NCBI GenBank assembly: GCA_900169235.1
Contig: FWCC01000140.1
Location: 124,001-188,000, forward strand
Direction: 5' to 3'
DNA length: 64,000 bases
From: Zarea fungicola
Lineage: Eukaryota; Ascomycota; Sordariomycetes; Hypocreales; Cordycipitaceae
Of the stretch, positions 46,249-58,024 are shown piece by piece. Position 1 is the first letter of the stretch, and each line of letters begins with the position of its first letter. The notes below the pieces were generated by a model. The model saw nothing but the letters and a program-made list of their open reading frames with translations, made no database searches and had not been told where the DNA came from. A program made the translations under genes and the position numbers.

Positions 46249-49143
46249 ATGCCGCTGCAAGAAGTGCTGGATTCTCATATGCTCCAAGTGGAGTTTGAGC
46301 AACCTACCAACTATGTGTCCGACGATGATCAAAGTGACGACAGTGGACCAGAGTTCATTGAGACGACAGCTTACCTTCCTAGCCGCCAGACAATTTCGCT
46401 TTCCGTCAGGTCAACGTACACGAATTGGAATCCACGAGAAGCATTCCGCGAGCTTGTGCAGAACTGGTGAGTCTGAACACTACAATGTGTCATTCACATC
46501 GTACAAATGCCGACTGTTGTGGAACTTCTATAGGCGGGATGGAATAATCAGCTCCTTTGATCTCGACGAAAAGGATTTCGTAGTGGAATGCGACCGCAGA
46601 ACAGTTAACCGAAAACTCGAAATTATCTTCAAAGTGCCTCGGCCAAATTCGAGTCCGAAAGAATGGCTCGGATTCATACACTTCAGGTCGCAAGGAGAAG
46701 GGGGCATCGTGGAACTCACCAACCGAAGAGCCACTATCCATCCCTGGCATCTCGACATGGGCGGCACGAGCAAGAGTGGTTCTGGAAACCTGGCGGGCGC
46801 GCATGGCGAGGGACTCAAAGTGGCGCTCCTAGTGATGATGCGCGGCGATCAGAACCACAAAGTCTGCTGTCGCTCCGACGGGTTTTCGTGGACATTTAAC
46901 TTCACCAAGAACAGACGGCTCGTGGCACGCCTCCGTCGCGTGTCGGATGACACTCTCCGCAGATGGGAAGCGCAGGGGCGGACAAGAATGGCAAAGATGC
47001 TGGCTCCTTTTGTGCCCAACGCAAAAACCGACGTTCAATTCTTCCTTGGCGAGCCGCATTCCGGCCGCTCGGAGAACGGCACGCCAACACAGCGCCGTTT
47101 GGTGAGCCCACGCGATTTTGAGTCGTGGACTGAGGCGGCTCTATTTCTGCAGAACCCCAGCCAAGATGAGCTAGTCAGGACCGGAGAGGGCGACCTGCTG
47201 ATTGGTGAAAGATTTCGCAGGCGACTGTATCTGAAAGGGCTCCTTCTACGGGAAGATACAGAGTGGCACCGGGCGAGCGTAACGGGCAAGCCGTTGCGGT
47301 ATGGCTACAACATCTCGGCCGGGACGACGAATCGCGAGCGACAGTCCGTGGCCAGCGCATATGAAGAATCGGCGACAATTATCAGAATTTGGGCCAAGGC
47401 GCTTGTAATAAAGCCTGAACTTGCGAGTGAACTAAGCAACATGCTCAACTCAACAGAGGTTGAATATGCCGATGTTGTTGGTGCCAAGACGGGCATCGGG
47501 AGGAGTACGGCGCAGGTTCTCTGGAGCTACCTGACGAGGGACACCTTTCGGGGGATTTGGTACTACTCCCCGCAGGAAAAAAGAGACGTACGTACCTAGC
47601 ATTCGCAACTTGAACGTTTCTAACATTTATTTTGGTAGTGCCCTAGACTCAATGACATTCTCCTTGGGCTAGGGTATGAAGGGTCGGAACTCAGCCAGCT
47701 CTACTGGGATATTCTTCGCAAACATAAGCTGGTCCAAACAGCCGATGAAGAGCAGCGAACACGGTTTATGAACGCGAGCTCATCGACAACGCCAGTGGAC
47801 GCCTTTATGGAGCGAGCTAGAAGATCGCTAAGAGCGACAGTGCATGCCTGTGAGTTGTCCAAGGGGACTATGATCAAATTTGTTAGCGCTGGCCGACTGG
47901 ACCTCCAGAGCCTCTATGTTGAAGACCAAAAGCTCTTTATAATTCATGAACGCTTGCTGTCGCAACAAGGCATTGTAGATGCACTTGGCCTCCCTCCGAA
48001 CTTGGTAGACGCGGATATTCACTTTCATGCCGTGATTGAGTTGTTTTCCGACTTGCTTGCACAGCTTCCTGCGGAAGTATTTTCCAAGGAACAGAGTGCC
48101 AAGTCCATCGAGTGGCAACGAAAGGCGCAGGTCCGGCTTGCAGAGCAGCGACTGTTTGACCTTGCCCACCTCGCAGGCATCAGGATTTCCACGAGCAATT
48201 CGGGACGAGTTTTCCATACTGAATGGGTGGCAAGTCGACGGACGCCAGGCACAGAGATTGAGATCCAATATCACTCTGTATCCTGTGGGCGCAGGCTCCA
48301 GGACAGTATTCTGATCGCGGGCGATGGTATGTTTTATGCGACTGGATCGTTTCGTAAACTTTTGACTAACGGAAACAGTCCTTTCATCGACAATCCCCTG
48401 CTTATGCGCGGCTGATGCCTTGCCCATGGTGTATATGGATGCTGATTCTGGCACACAGCAGTCCCCTTTTCGCGTCCTCAGAACACTGATTTCTGAAACA
48501 AACCACAATGTTATGAAGGTGCAACAAGGCCAAGACTACATGCTCTTATTTTTTGTGCCGTCAGATAAAAGGTCGTTGGCCTCTTGGAGGGATGGGCCTT
48601 TTGCAGAGCAGCATGGATTATTGCCAGAGAAAATAGCTGATGCAACTGACTCGGCTGCATCACTCGTCAATTCCGACGCGACAGAAGGCCACAGCGCTAC
48701 ATTTTTTACACCTGTGTCCCCGAGCATTTCTGCCGCCTTGCCCATGAATTTCCACCATTCATCGAATGTAGATAGGCCTAGAGCCTCGGGAGGGAGACAG
48801 CCGAGTGTAGCAGAACCGGACAGGGACAGCGTTGCTGATTGCTTCGCATCCTCAGTTGCGAAATATGGTAAGTTTTTTTCTTGAATTTTTTTCCGCATAC
48901 CGAATTGTAACGTCTTCTAACTACGCGCTAGAACTGGGACATAAACTTGCCGAATTTAACATTTTGTCAGTCAATGATTGGTATGAAGGGGTGAATATCA
49001 GCGCAGTGGGCAGAAACAGGGCAGTCATTGGACTGCTCGAGCAGGGCGTGGATAGTCCATCAACTCGAAAGAGAAAGCAGAGGACTTTATCGAGTGAACA
49101 AGACCAGCCTACCCGCACTCGTACGACCATAATAATCCCTTGA
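46249..49143 (+). CDS. Fungal orphan GHKL (histidine kinase/HSP90-like) ATPase-domain protein
   Basis: The five-exon model is 46249-46466, 46534-47587, 47639-48326, 48379-48867 and 48932-49143 (886 residues). Every junction has GT..AG and keeps the frame; ORF breaks seen within it are these introns. The N-box AFRELVQNWRDG gives E68, N72 and D75, the E-x3-N-x2-D pattern of GHKL ATPases, and it is split by intron 1. A G2-like glycine box AGAHGEGLKVALLVMMR follows at ~160-176. A conserved DxGxG box is not obvious. Further conserved-looking blocks are FNFTKNRRLVARL, TDVQFFLGE, SEGDLL-type GEGDLLIG, LYLKGLLL, YGYNISAGTTNRERQSVAS and WYYSPQEK. I recognise these as a family widespread in filamentous fungi but with no known function. 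The C-terminus is disordered and ends in a basic KRKQR stretch (possible nuclear signal). Confidence 0.82.
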
Positions 49144-49486
49144 GGCTATGAAGAGGCATGGCGTGGAAGATGCTGAGATGGGACCAAGCTGGGATAGATG
49201 ATATTATGAACTGAATGCCTTACAAATTGAAACCATGTCTGAATTTGATATTTCCCATTCCAATCATTGAATTGACACCGTTTGATGGATATTAGATACC
49301 AATCTGCAGTAGCAATACGTGGTGTTGAAAATTACAGTGGACGATGGCAGCTTACAGTGGATGGCCGGCCCTGCTAACCGCTAATTAGCCGCCCAACTCT
49401 TTGCAGCTCCAAGCTCCAAGCCCCAGGTCAAACAAACATCTACAGCCATCAGGCACGTCTTCATCCGAACAGATAAAGAAAAAGAA
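49144..49486. other. Intergenic, no gene seen
   Basis: 343 bp between two plus-strand genes; AT-rich first half. It holds the 3' end of the GHKL gene and the promoter of TRAPPC12. Confidence 0.5.
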
Positions 49487-50987
49487 ATGAGCCAAGCACC
49501 AAGGTCAAGCGCCAAAGGCCACAGTAGAAATAAATCTTCAGCATCGCGCCGTACGTCTTGGCATGTCGCTAGCTCTCTACGGTCGGAAGAAAGACAACCA
49601 AGCTAACCAGCAGCGTGAGCAGCTTCGAGGCCACGGGCATCAACCAAAGGACCCCTTGACATTGACGAGTATGTGTTGTGCCGCCCGCATCTGAATCATT
49701 TCTAATGATTAATTTAATTGCAGTGATCCGCTATCACCGCCTGGAACACCTCCCGTGGCACAGGGCTCACCTAATCCAAGCCTGCGCAGAGGACCAGCCT
49801 CCCCGCGTGAGCGCCAGATGGCATCGTCTCCAGTAACCCAAATCGGAGAAGCCAACGGCAAGGACTTTTCATTCCTCCTCCGCCCAGAGATTTACCACCC
49901 CCTCACGCCCCTCAACGTGCCCCTGGCATTTCGCAACTCGTCAAAGCAGCCCGACCCCAAGGGCCGGCCCGAGGACCTCCTCGCACGCGGCCACTTCCGC
50001 GCCGCCGCCATTGCCGCCGTGCAGGAGCTGACGGGGACGGGCTCCGGCCCGGGCGTAGACTCGCACGACACGGGGCGCATCTTTGAGCTCCTCTACACGA
50101 GGCTGGCGTGCCTAACCCTGATTGACGCCACGGCGCTCGCCGCACAGGAGGTCAAGGCGCTCGAGGACCTCAACAGCGTGCGCGTCTACGTCGACGACGC
50201 CACGGGCGAGCACCTCGTCCCCTGGGACCTCCGCGTGCTCAACGTGCGCCTCCAGGCGCTCGGCTTCGGCGACCCGCGCCGCGCGGTCATGAGCTACCAC
50301 GACCTGGCCCGCGAGGCCCGCGAGCGCATCACCAGGGCCGCCGCGCGCCATGACAACTCGGAGAGCGAGCTGTGGAAGGCGCGGCTCCAGGATCTGGGCA
50401 TCAAGGTTGCGGGTGCGCTGATTGACATGGACGACCTGTCCGGGGCGGCCCACCAGCTCAAGACGCTGCGGAATCGGGGTGATGCGCGGCTGGAGCTGTC
50501 GAGGGCGTTGTTGTGGCTGCAGCTTGGTGATGCGGACGGTGCGCGTGAGTGCGCGAGCCACTGTGTCGACGACGCGGTGACGATGGAGAAGATTATCTTG
50601 GCACTGTGCGACATGGCCGAGTCAGAATACGAAGCGGCGCTTGGGCGATGGCAGGCGCTGCGGGCGGAGCTGGACGACGAAATGGTGAATGTGAATGCTG
50701 CGATATGCCTACTGTATTTGGGGCGAATAGTGGAGGTATGTTGCATTTTTTTTTTTTTTGCGAAATTGCGCACGAAAACTAATCAAAGCCCTTAGGGACG
50801 GGATATTCTCGAGGAGCTGGTGGACAAGGGCTACTCATCACATACGCTCCTCTTCAACCTGTCGACAGTGTACGAATTATGCACGGAAAAGAACCGGAAT
50901 CTAAAGATGAAGCTTACAGAGCGCGTCGCGGCCATGGACGAGTCACAGACTGGATGGGAAAAGTCGAATGGCGATTTTAAGCTATAA
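49487..50987 (+). CDS. trappc12: TRAPP complex subunit TRAPPC12 (TTC15-like)
   Basis: Four exons, 49487-49550, 49623-49668, 49724-50735 and 50796-50987 (437 residues). The first two small exons were found from the start MSQAPRSSAKGHSRNKSSAS and frame matching into LDIDDDPLSPPGTPP; the second acceptor choice (CAG at 49620-49622) is the least certain. After the disordered N-terminus comes FLLRPEIYHPLTPLNVPLAF, then HFRAAAIAAVQEL and helical repeats of the TPR type: LDLARLELSRALLWLQLGDA and MVNVNAAICLLYLGR. The final exon starts GRDILEELVDKG and contains HTLLFNLSTVYELCTE. This is the order seen in fungal TRAPPC12, a TRAPPIII subunit for Rab activation in Golgi and autophagy traffic. Convergent with the cupin gene, 131 bp apart. 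Confidence 0.87.
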
Positions 50988-51118
50988 GCACGTCGACGAC
51001 CAGTTGAACCAGAACCCAACCCACGGCATTAAATACAGGCCGTTCATCACCTTGTTAGGTCAGCGTATAGTCCATATATTCTTGTCATTACAAGGCATTT
51101 TAACGGTATCATCTTGAT

Positions 51119-51865
51119 TTATGACAACTTCTTTACACCCAATTTACTCTCATTCCACTCAGCAAAGACAGACGCCGGTGTGAACCTTTGCTGAACCGGC
51201 CTGATGCCCAGCACCCAGCCCAGGCACGCAGCAGACAGGAGCGTGGCATGCGTAACAAGCCACTCCGCACCTTGCGCAATTCTCAGCACCGAATCCAATG
51301 ACATGAAGAATGCTGGCAAATACCGCCCCAAAAGGACAGGCACGTCAACAAAGACAGGAAAATTATCCAAATGGTAGAAAATCACAAAGAGACCCAGCGT
51401 AACCCAGAAATCCACCACGACTCCCCGCACCACCTGCGGCAGCGCGGCCAACCTGCCGTCCAGCGCCGGCGCCTCCAAAATCACGCCGTTGAGGTTCCAG
51501 AAAAACACCTTCTTGGCCAGGTCCACCGGTTCCGTGCGCTCAACTACAATGACATCGTCCTGCTCCTCCTCGATGCCGTCCAGGTCGGCGCGCCGCCAGC
51601 TGTGCCATGCGTGGCGGGGAACCTTGACCTCGGGTTGGTGGTCCCCAGTGGCTGTCAGGATGTGCTGGATGCCGTTGAGGAGAACGTGAACGCTTCCCTG
51701 GACGACCTTGAGGTATTCGTCGTGGTCCTCGTGCCAGTGCAGGCCGCTGGACCATGTGGAGTGCCGGGGCAGGGTGATGGTGACGCTGCCGGGCTCGCGC
51801 ATGTCGTAGGTGACGGCATTGGGGAGGCCGCGGGAGATGATGGAGGGGATGGTGTCTGATGACAT
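51119..51865 (-). CDS. Cupin-domain protein with C-terminal membrane helices
   Basis: 248 residues, single exon. The cupin motif 1 is GLHWHEDHDEYLKVVQG (H43, H45, E50) and motif 2 is centred on KVPRHAWHSW (H85), so all usual metal ligands are present. A long hydrophobic stretch at about 146-166 and a second near 206-222 indicate membrane anchoring after the cupin, which is unusual for a soluble-barrel family. The catalytic role is unknown; such cupins occur in fungal specialised-metabolism loci, where they can act as isomerases or oxygenases. The next gene on the same strand is an ABCC transporter, but with a separation of 382 bp no operon-like link is implied. Confidence 0.8.
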   Translation of the reverse strand: MSSDTIPSIISRGLPNAVTYDMREPGSVTITLPRHSTWSSGLHWHEDHDEYLKVVQGSVHVLLNGIQHILTATGDHQPEVKVPRHAWHSWRRADLDGIEEEQDDVIVVERTEPVDLAKKVFFWNLNGVILEAPALDGRLAALPQVVRGVVVDFWVTLGLFVIFYHLDNFPVFVDVPVLLGRYLPAFFMSLDSVLRIAQGAEWLVTHATLLSAACLGWVLGIRPVQQRFTPASVFAEWNESKLGVKKLS

Positions 51866-52247
51866 GGCTCGCTATGTATGTCAAAATGAGTCACCAAGTA
51901 AATGGGATTTGGTTTGGGCGATGTTTAATTTTTCTGTGGTTATTGGAGTGGAATGTTGGGCTGGTTGGTCGACGCGGCTTCATTCAATTATATAGGGCGA
52001 TGATTGCGGTAAACCTCAGGTTACCCGCATTATAAATCAAGAGTCGCGCCGCCACATTATTGATGCGCCAACGCTGGATGTCGAAGTGAGTACATTTCGA
52101 TAATGGTCCAGGGGGTAGAGATGATATTTAGGTATGACTTGACGTTTCTTGGCAAGTATCTATTTTTATTCAAGCAACAACTACACATCATTGTTCACTA
52201 GCTGCTTCATTTAGAGGAAGAGAGCAAAGGTGAGGCTCCTACTCAAT
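51866..52247. other. Intergenic, no gene seen
   Basis: 382 bp upstream of the cupin gene and downstream of the ABC transporter gene, both minus strand. Confidence 0.5.
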
Positions 52248-55200
52248 TCATCGCGTAATAAGAGCCTCAATCGCTGCTTTATCGCCACTATGATTCACCA
52301 TGTCCCAAAATATGCCTCGTTTCTCCAAAAGCACTGCCGGCGTCCCCATCTCCTTTACCTCGCCGTCACTCATCACAAGAATCACATCAAATGCAGCCAC
52401 CGTGCGAAGCTTGTGTGCTACCACAATGACAGTCATCTCCTTAAAATCTTCTCTAATAATCCTCTGAATTGCTTCATCTGTCGTGCTGTCCATGCCGCTG
52501 GTAGCCTCGTCGAGAATCAGTACGCGGCACTGCTCAAGCACCGCCCGCGCAAGACAGATGAGCTGACGCTGCCCATGAGACAAGTTTGAGCCGCCTGTCT
52601 GAATAATCACGTCCAAGTCGGAGAAACTGGTACCACCTGATGGCTTATTTTCCAAGTTGCCACTGACAAGGTGTACACGCTGAAGCGCCAATAAAATATC
52701 CTCATCAGCCTCGCCGCCGTCCGGATCTACATTCGAGCGCAGAGTGCCCGAGAACAGGAGCGGATCCTGGGGTATAATCCTGACACTTTTGCGCAGCTGC
52801 TGCAGGCTCACAGTGGTAACATCTACGCCATCAATTCGAATTGCGCCCTTGGTCGCCTGCACAAACCGCAGCAGCGCACTTGTCAGGCTTGATTTCCCTG
52901 CGCCCGTGCGCCCGACGATGCCAATGCGTTGACAAGGCTGTACCGAAAAGGAAACATTCTTCACCACGACAGGGAGATTTGGTCCATATTGCAAAGTGAG
53001 ATTTCTCACCTCCAGCCCTCCCTCCAAAGGCCAGTCTGTGAGCTCCTCCCCGTCATTGTCTTCCTGGGGCACTTCTGTAAGCGCAAGAATACGGTCGGCA
53101 GCAAGCAGACCCATGCGAATGGTCGAGAGCTGGCTCAAAAGTGTAGAAAGCGTTGATCGAAGCTGCAGGGCCAGAGTAATCGTAAAACCAGTCGTCGCGG
53201 CGTCAATGTTGTTGTACACCATGGCGGCCGCCGTGGAGGTGACAAAGGCACAGCCTAACAGCCCAGATCGCATCATTGACCAGCAGCTGCCCAGTTGAAT
53301 ATGAACGCCTATTTTGGAAGAGCCGTCTACCAAATCAAAGAATTTCTCCGTGTAAAACGGCGTGCGGCCAAACGCGCGGATAGTCGTGAGGCCCAGGACG
53401 GTGGCGTTGGTATGGTCCGTCAACGGATGAAAGGCTGGTCCCAGCAAGGGACGCAGTCTACGTCCTGATTCAATCATTTTCGGCCCAACAAATGCGTAGA
53501 TGATTAAGATGGTGGCACTGCTTATAGCTGTGTACGGATTCGAGTATAGACTACACTCTCATTAGCAAGGAGTTTCTGCAGCCACGCTCCTCTTTTTGGT
53601 TTATACTCACCTGACAGCAATAATCACTCCAAGCTGAATAGCCGTGCCTAAAATACCATTGAAGGCGGATGGAATCAAATTGTCCAAGACGTGCATGTCA
53701 ACGTCGACAATCTGGAAGAGCTTTCCGAATGGCGTCGAATCAATCCATAACAGCGTCGCCCGTAGGACCCGTTGAACAACACGCTCATGCAGAGATCTTG
53801 AGGCAGCCATACCAACAGTATTAAATACGAGGGCTTGTAATGCAATAGAAGTTGCACTGGCGACGGAGAGCATCAGGTATAGAAACACATTTCGTATTGT
53901 TGCAGTTTGCTGGCTCGTAGCGTCATCGCTCGCAGTCGTCCACCGCGTGAGAAACCAGATGTGGCCTGCGCTCAAACCCTCATAGCACAGCGTGATGAAG
54001 ACTCCAAGAGCATACAACCGTGGACCAGAGGATTGTATGTACATCATGATGAGTTGATAAGCGGATTGACTGTCTTGATCTCGCTTCGATGAAGTGACCG
54101 CCTTCTTCGCCACAGGGGCATCATGGTTACAATTCTTTCCGACCCTTTCCGTATGCATCTCAGATATCTCTGCGTCTGGTTCAATTTTCGTAAGAGAGCC
54201 AGGGACTTTCAGTATGCCTACAGCAGTCCCCGAAGCAACATTGACAACGTAGCTTGCTGCCGCGAGGCAAAACTCGGGCCGATGCGTAGCAAAAATGATG
54301 GTTCTGCCCGCGGCCATATCCCCAGTCAACACGTTTTCGCAGATCCAGGCCGCGATGGGTGTATCAACAGCACCCAGCACATCTTCCAGTATTAAAATCT
54401 CCACGGGAGAATAGAATGCCCTCGCAAGAGCCACACGCCACTTTTGCCCACCGCTCAAGGCAGAGCCGCCTGCTCCTGCTATTGTCTTGTCGCCGCCGCC
54501 GAGCGCTGAGAGATCCGGACCAAGGGCACAAGCTTTAATGACTCTGTCATATCTTTCACGATCGAAAGCGTATCCAAATACGATGTTATCCATGACTGTG
54601 CAGTTATCCACCCACGGCGGCTGGGACACGTAGGCTGTTGATCCAGGAATCACCCCATGCTCTAACACTTTCTCTACACTCGGTTTTCCAAGTCGCCCAG
54701 ACGTTATAGAAGCCTCGTCCAAAAGACCTGCCAAGAGCAAGCTCTTGCCACTGCCGACTTTGCCCGTGACGATGCTCAGCTTTTGGCGGGGGAAGTGAAG
54801 CGTGACATTTGCAAGTGCGAAAGCAGGCTTGGCATTGGCTCCAGGCGCAGACGGCCAGCTGATGCTTGCATTTTCCAGCAGAACTTGATCTGCTGCAACC
54901 GCGGATTTTATCTGATCGGGCTGCTGTAGGTACCTTTGTAGCTCGACGCTGCTGAGCCACGATCTGTGCAGCGTCGCTGCTTTGGCTGGGAGCTGAGTGA
55001 AGACGCCGCCGAGATTGGCAAAGAAGCTGAGTGCCGTAAACGCGGCGGCTGGGCTGAGATGTCCTGCCTCGAGCGCATGCACGGAAATGGCGACGGAAGC
55101 CAAGAGGACGGGACCGAGGCTTGAAACAAAATTGAGCTTCCCCAGTGCAACAGCGGCCTTCCAGTTGCAGGCTTGCTCCTCGGTCATGGAGGCTAGCATA

Positions 55201-56834
55201 CGCCGACGCATGAAGCCTTCCAGAGAGGAAAGATGAATCTGATGCAGGCTACGGAGCATCTCGGTAAGTAGGGCAGTGGTACTGCGCTGGGCGACATTGT
55301 GTTTTCGCTGTAGGGCCTGTTGCCGTTGAGCTAATCTTTTTGAGAGAAACAGGGAGAAGAGCGAGAAGAAGCAGCCAGCCAACAGACTTTTGGCACTCAG
55401 TAACCGAATCAGGTAGAAAATGTCAAGGACAACTTTCAAGGCTGCGATGGGAAAGTAATAGTTGTCTAGTACTGCCCTGGAAATAGCTTGCCTAAATAAA
55501 GAATGAGATAAATGCATCTATGAGAGAAACAGTTGAAAGCTTACGTATCTTTGAACGTGACATCGCCAGTCAATGCCTTCTGGGGTCCATTGCCGCCTCC
55601 ATCGGATGAAACTTGGTAGTTTTGTTTTCGTATCATTTTTTCGAATACCAGAATTTGAAGGATTGAAGAGAGCGATGTATAGAGAACACCAGTGGTGACC
55701 CAGAGCAACCAGGCATCAGCAACCGCGCCAAAGAGCAGTCCCAAAAAGATGGAAATCACTCACGCCCACGTTGTCTTGTCGGCCGCGGGGTTGGAAATAG
55801 TATCGAGCCGACTCAGAAACTTGAATAATGCGTAACGACATCCAAACTCAGATGCCGCCCTGAGCAGAACAAGGGCCCAATGCAACAGCAGTGGCCTGAA
55901 GCAAAACCGCACAAGTCGAAGCCAGAGCCTGGTGACATGTAACGTGTCCCCAAACGCTGCGCGCAAAGTTCGAGTGCGAAGCTTACAATCCACCACTGGT
56001 ACGTCTTGCAGGCTGAGCTTCTGTGCCAGTCTGTTGGCCGATGCGCGATGTAGGAAGCCGTATGAAAAGGTAATCCACGACAAGAATGACACGCCGCGGC
56101 GATTTAGGACTTCCTGCCCTTGCAGGTACTTGACTGGCCCTTTCGGGACAGAAGTGAGGGCAGCAAAAGTTAAGGCAAGAGCAGTCATTTGAACTGTCTC
56201 TTAGCCTTGAGCGGCCTTGGCCTCAATGCAGAAAAGAGTGTACACTATGATAACTGCGCAGCTCGCTGCAGCGCTGCATGAAGACCTGTATTGCCTGGAG
56301 TTGGTAGGTGCAAAGGCAGCAGATGTCACTTGGACTGATAGTAAGAGCTGCAATCCGTTAGATGCCGAAATGCACGAGGACACAAGAACTCCAACCAACC
56401 CATAAGGTGCATTTAAGCCAACTCATGTTGAGATTTTCTTTCGACAGCCCTGACTGATGATCTATGGCCTCAATTGACGCCGTGGCTAGGCCGATAGAGC
56501 TAACAACGGAGGCCAGCCTACCAACTGATCTGCTTGCCGCGGCTGCATCTTGTCGAGATTCAGCTGTAGAACTGCCATCCTCATCCAAATGCTGTACCTC
56601 AATTTCTTGACTACCGCCCCCCAAGTTACTGACGCAAGAAATGGTAAAGAGAGTGATGAGTGTAACAGTAACAGTTGTCGTAGCGTTGTGCTGTTGCAGA
56701 ATTCCAAGTGTTGACCACGCCATTACGGATGATCGCTCGAAGCCCAACTTCCTGAAAAAACAGGAAAAAAAAAACGCCGGTAGGATTTCAAAGAAGCAAG
56801 AATTTAACCCCCAACTTGAGAACTGATCTAGCAT
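52248..56834 (-). CDS. ABCC-type (MRP/Ycf1-like) multidrug transporter, probably inactivated by in-frame stops
   Basis: The 3' exons are clear: 53550-52248, 55491-53611 and 55545 upward, with good GT..AG introns of 60 and 53 nt. Order: TMD0 remains, TMD1, NBD1 (GKVGSGKS, ALSGGQKWRVALARA, ILILEDVLGAVD, THRPE), TMD2, NBD2 (GRTGAGKSS, NLSHGQRQLICLARA, VLILDEATSGMD, VAHKL). NBD1 has LED where ABCC proteins usually have LDD, a typical degenerate site; NBD2 keeps its catalytic Glu. In the TMD1 exon a TGA (55762-55760) interrupts one helix: ...NPAADKTTWA, stop, ISIFLGLLFGAV... in one continuous frame. Further upstream a TAA (56203-56201) interrupts TMD0; an intron might remove that one. The start is uncertain; 56834 is the best ATG. 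It may be a pseudogene or a strain-specific allele. Confidence 0.72.
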
Positions 56835-58024
56835 TATTTTGACCTCGAGTGACTCATGGGAAGAGGGGGCAGTACGTGCGACATCTGCAGCTCGACCATA
56901 TTGGATTATCAGGCTGCGTGTGCAAACAAGTGAACAAGCCACAATTCGAGGCAGAGCTAACGGCTATCGCGGCAGGTTCTTTTCTCAGTGATACCCTCCG
57001 CTACAAAGATCCATTGCAGGAAACCCAGTTCTCATCAAAGCACTCCTCCACACTTCGACCCCAGCCCATCTCGTTGTAAGATTCCCGCCGCGTTAGTATC
57101 ACTAGCTTAAAGACTTGAAGATGGAGAATTTTCTTTGCGTAGACTAAAGATGTCAATCTATTGAAAAGTGTATACATCCTTTTCTCGTGTAAATGGAAAG
57201 CACTAGTACAAGCTGTAATTCGTTCGCAGCCACCTATTTGCTACACGCTCTTGCAGACTGGCATGCCCTCATCTTTAAAGGACTCCTCAAGGCTAACCCA
57301 ACACCCAACTTCCCCTCCTCGTTGAGAATAAGGGACTGTCGTCGCGTAACATCATCCGGCTTCTCCATCGTCTTCCAATTTACCAGAAGCCATGCATCTG
57401 GCAGTCGATGCTGTTCTGGCCACGCCAATAAATCTTCAAAATCCATACATTTCCGTGTAATATCAAAGTCTGGAAACTGCCGTGAATGATAAACTGGCCT
57501 GGAACCGCAGTCCATTGTATTTTGGGGTTGTAAATCCGGCGAGAAAAGCACATTTTCTCGCTCCGTCATGGCGGCGATTTATGCTGTATGTCATAGCTTA
57601 AGTTCTGTCTCAGATGCCAAGTAGATGCTGGGAACAGCACCATGTAGTTTCACAGTCGATGGGCAACGGCGTGCCAGAATATTAGCAAGTGTCATGGTTA
57701 GGTTTCCTCCCACGTGTTGAGAAATTCACAGCCCTGTTTGGCATCGAGTTATGTAAGATGCATTCCAGTCCTTTATCTGAATATTGCGCAGCTGATGTTA
57801 AAATTTGCCACCAAGTCTCGCGCGAAAGTCTAGCGATACAGCAGGAGTCGCGTGTGGGCTGTTCGGGTGCCCGCGATGTACGAGCCGGCACCGTAGGCAG
57901 GGGAACGTTGGATGAGGCAGGCAGCATGATTGCAAATGTTAAGTAGGGAAGACAATGGATATACACTATGTTGCTTTAAATATTAAATTTATGTCCTATT
58001 TTCACGGCAATAGAAAATCTATCC
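56835..58024. other. Intergenic, no supported gene
   Basis: 1.2 kb holding the ABCC promoter side and the 3' end of the phosphatase gene. A minus-strand ORF of 111 codons (57569-57234, with SRPVYHSRQFPDFDITRKC) looks somewhat protein-like, but I recognise no family and it lacks support. Confidence 0.4.

Noticed and set aside
57234..57569. 111-codon minus-strand ORF with RPVYHSRQFPDFDITRKC
   Set aside because: Protein-like in part, but no family recognised and no flanking exons; left as intergenic.
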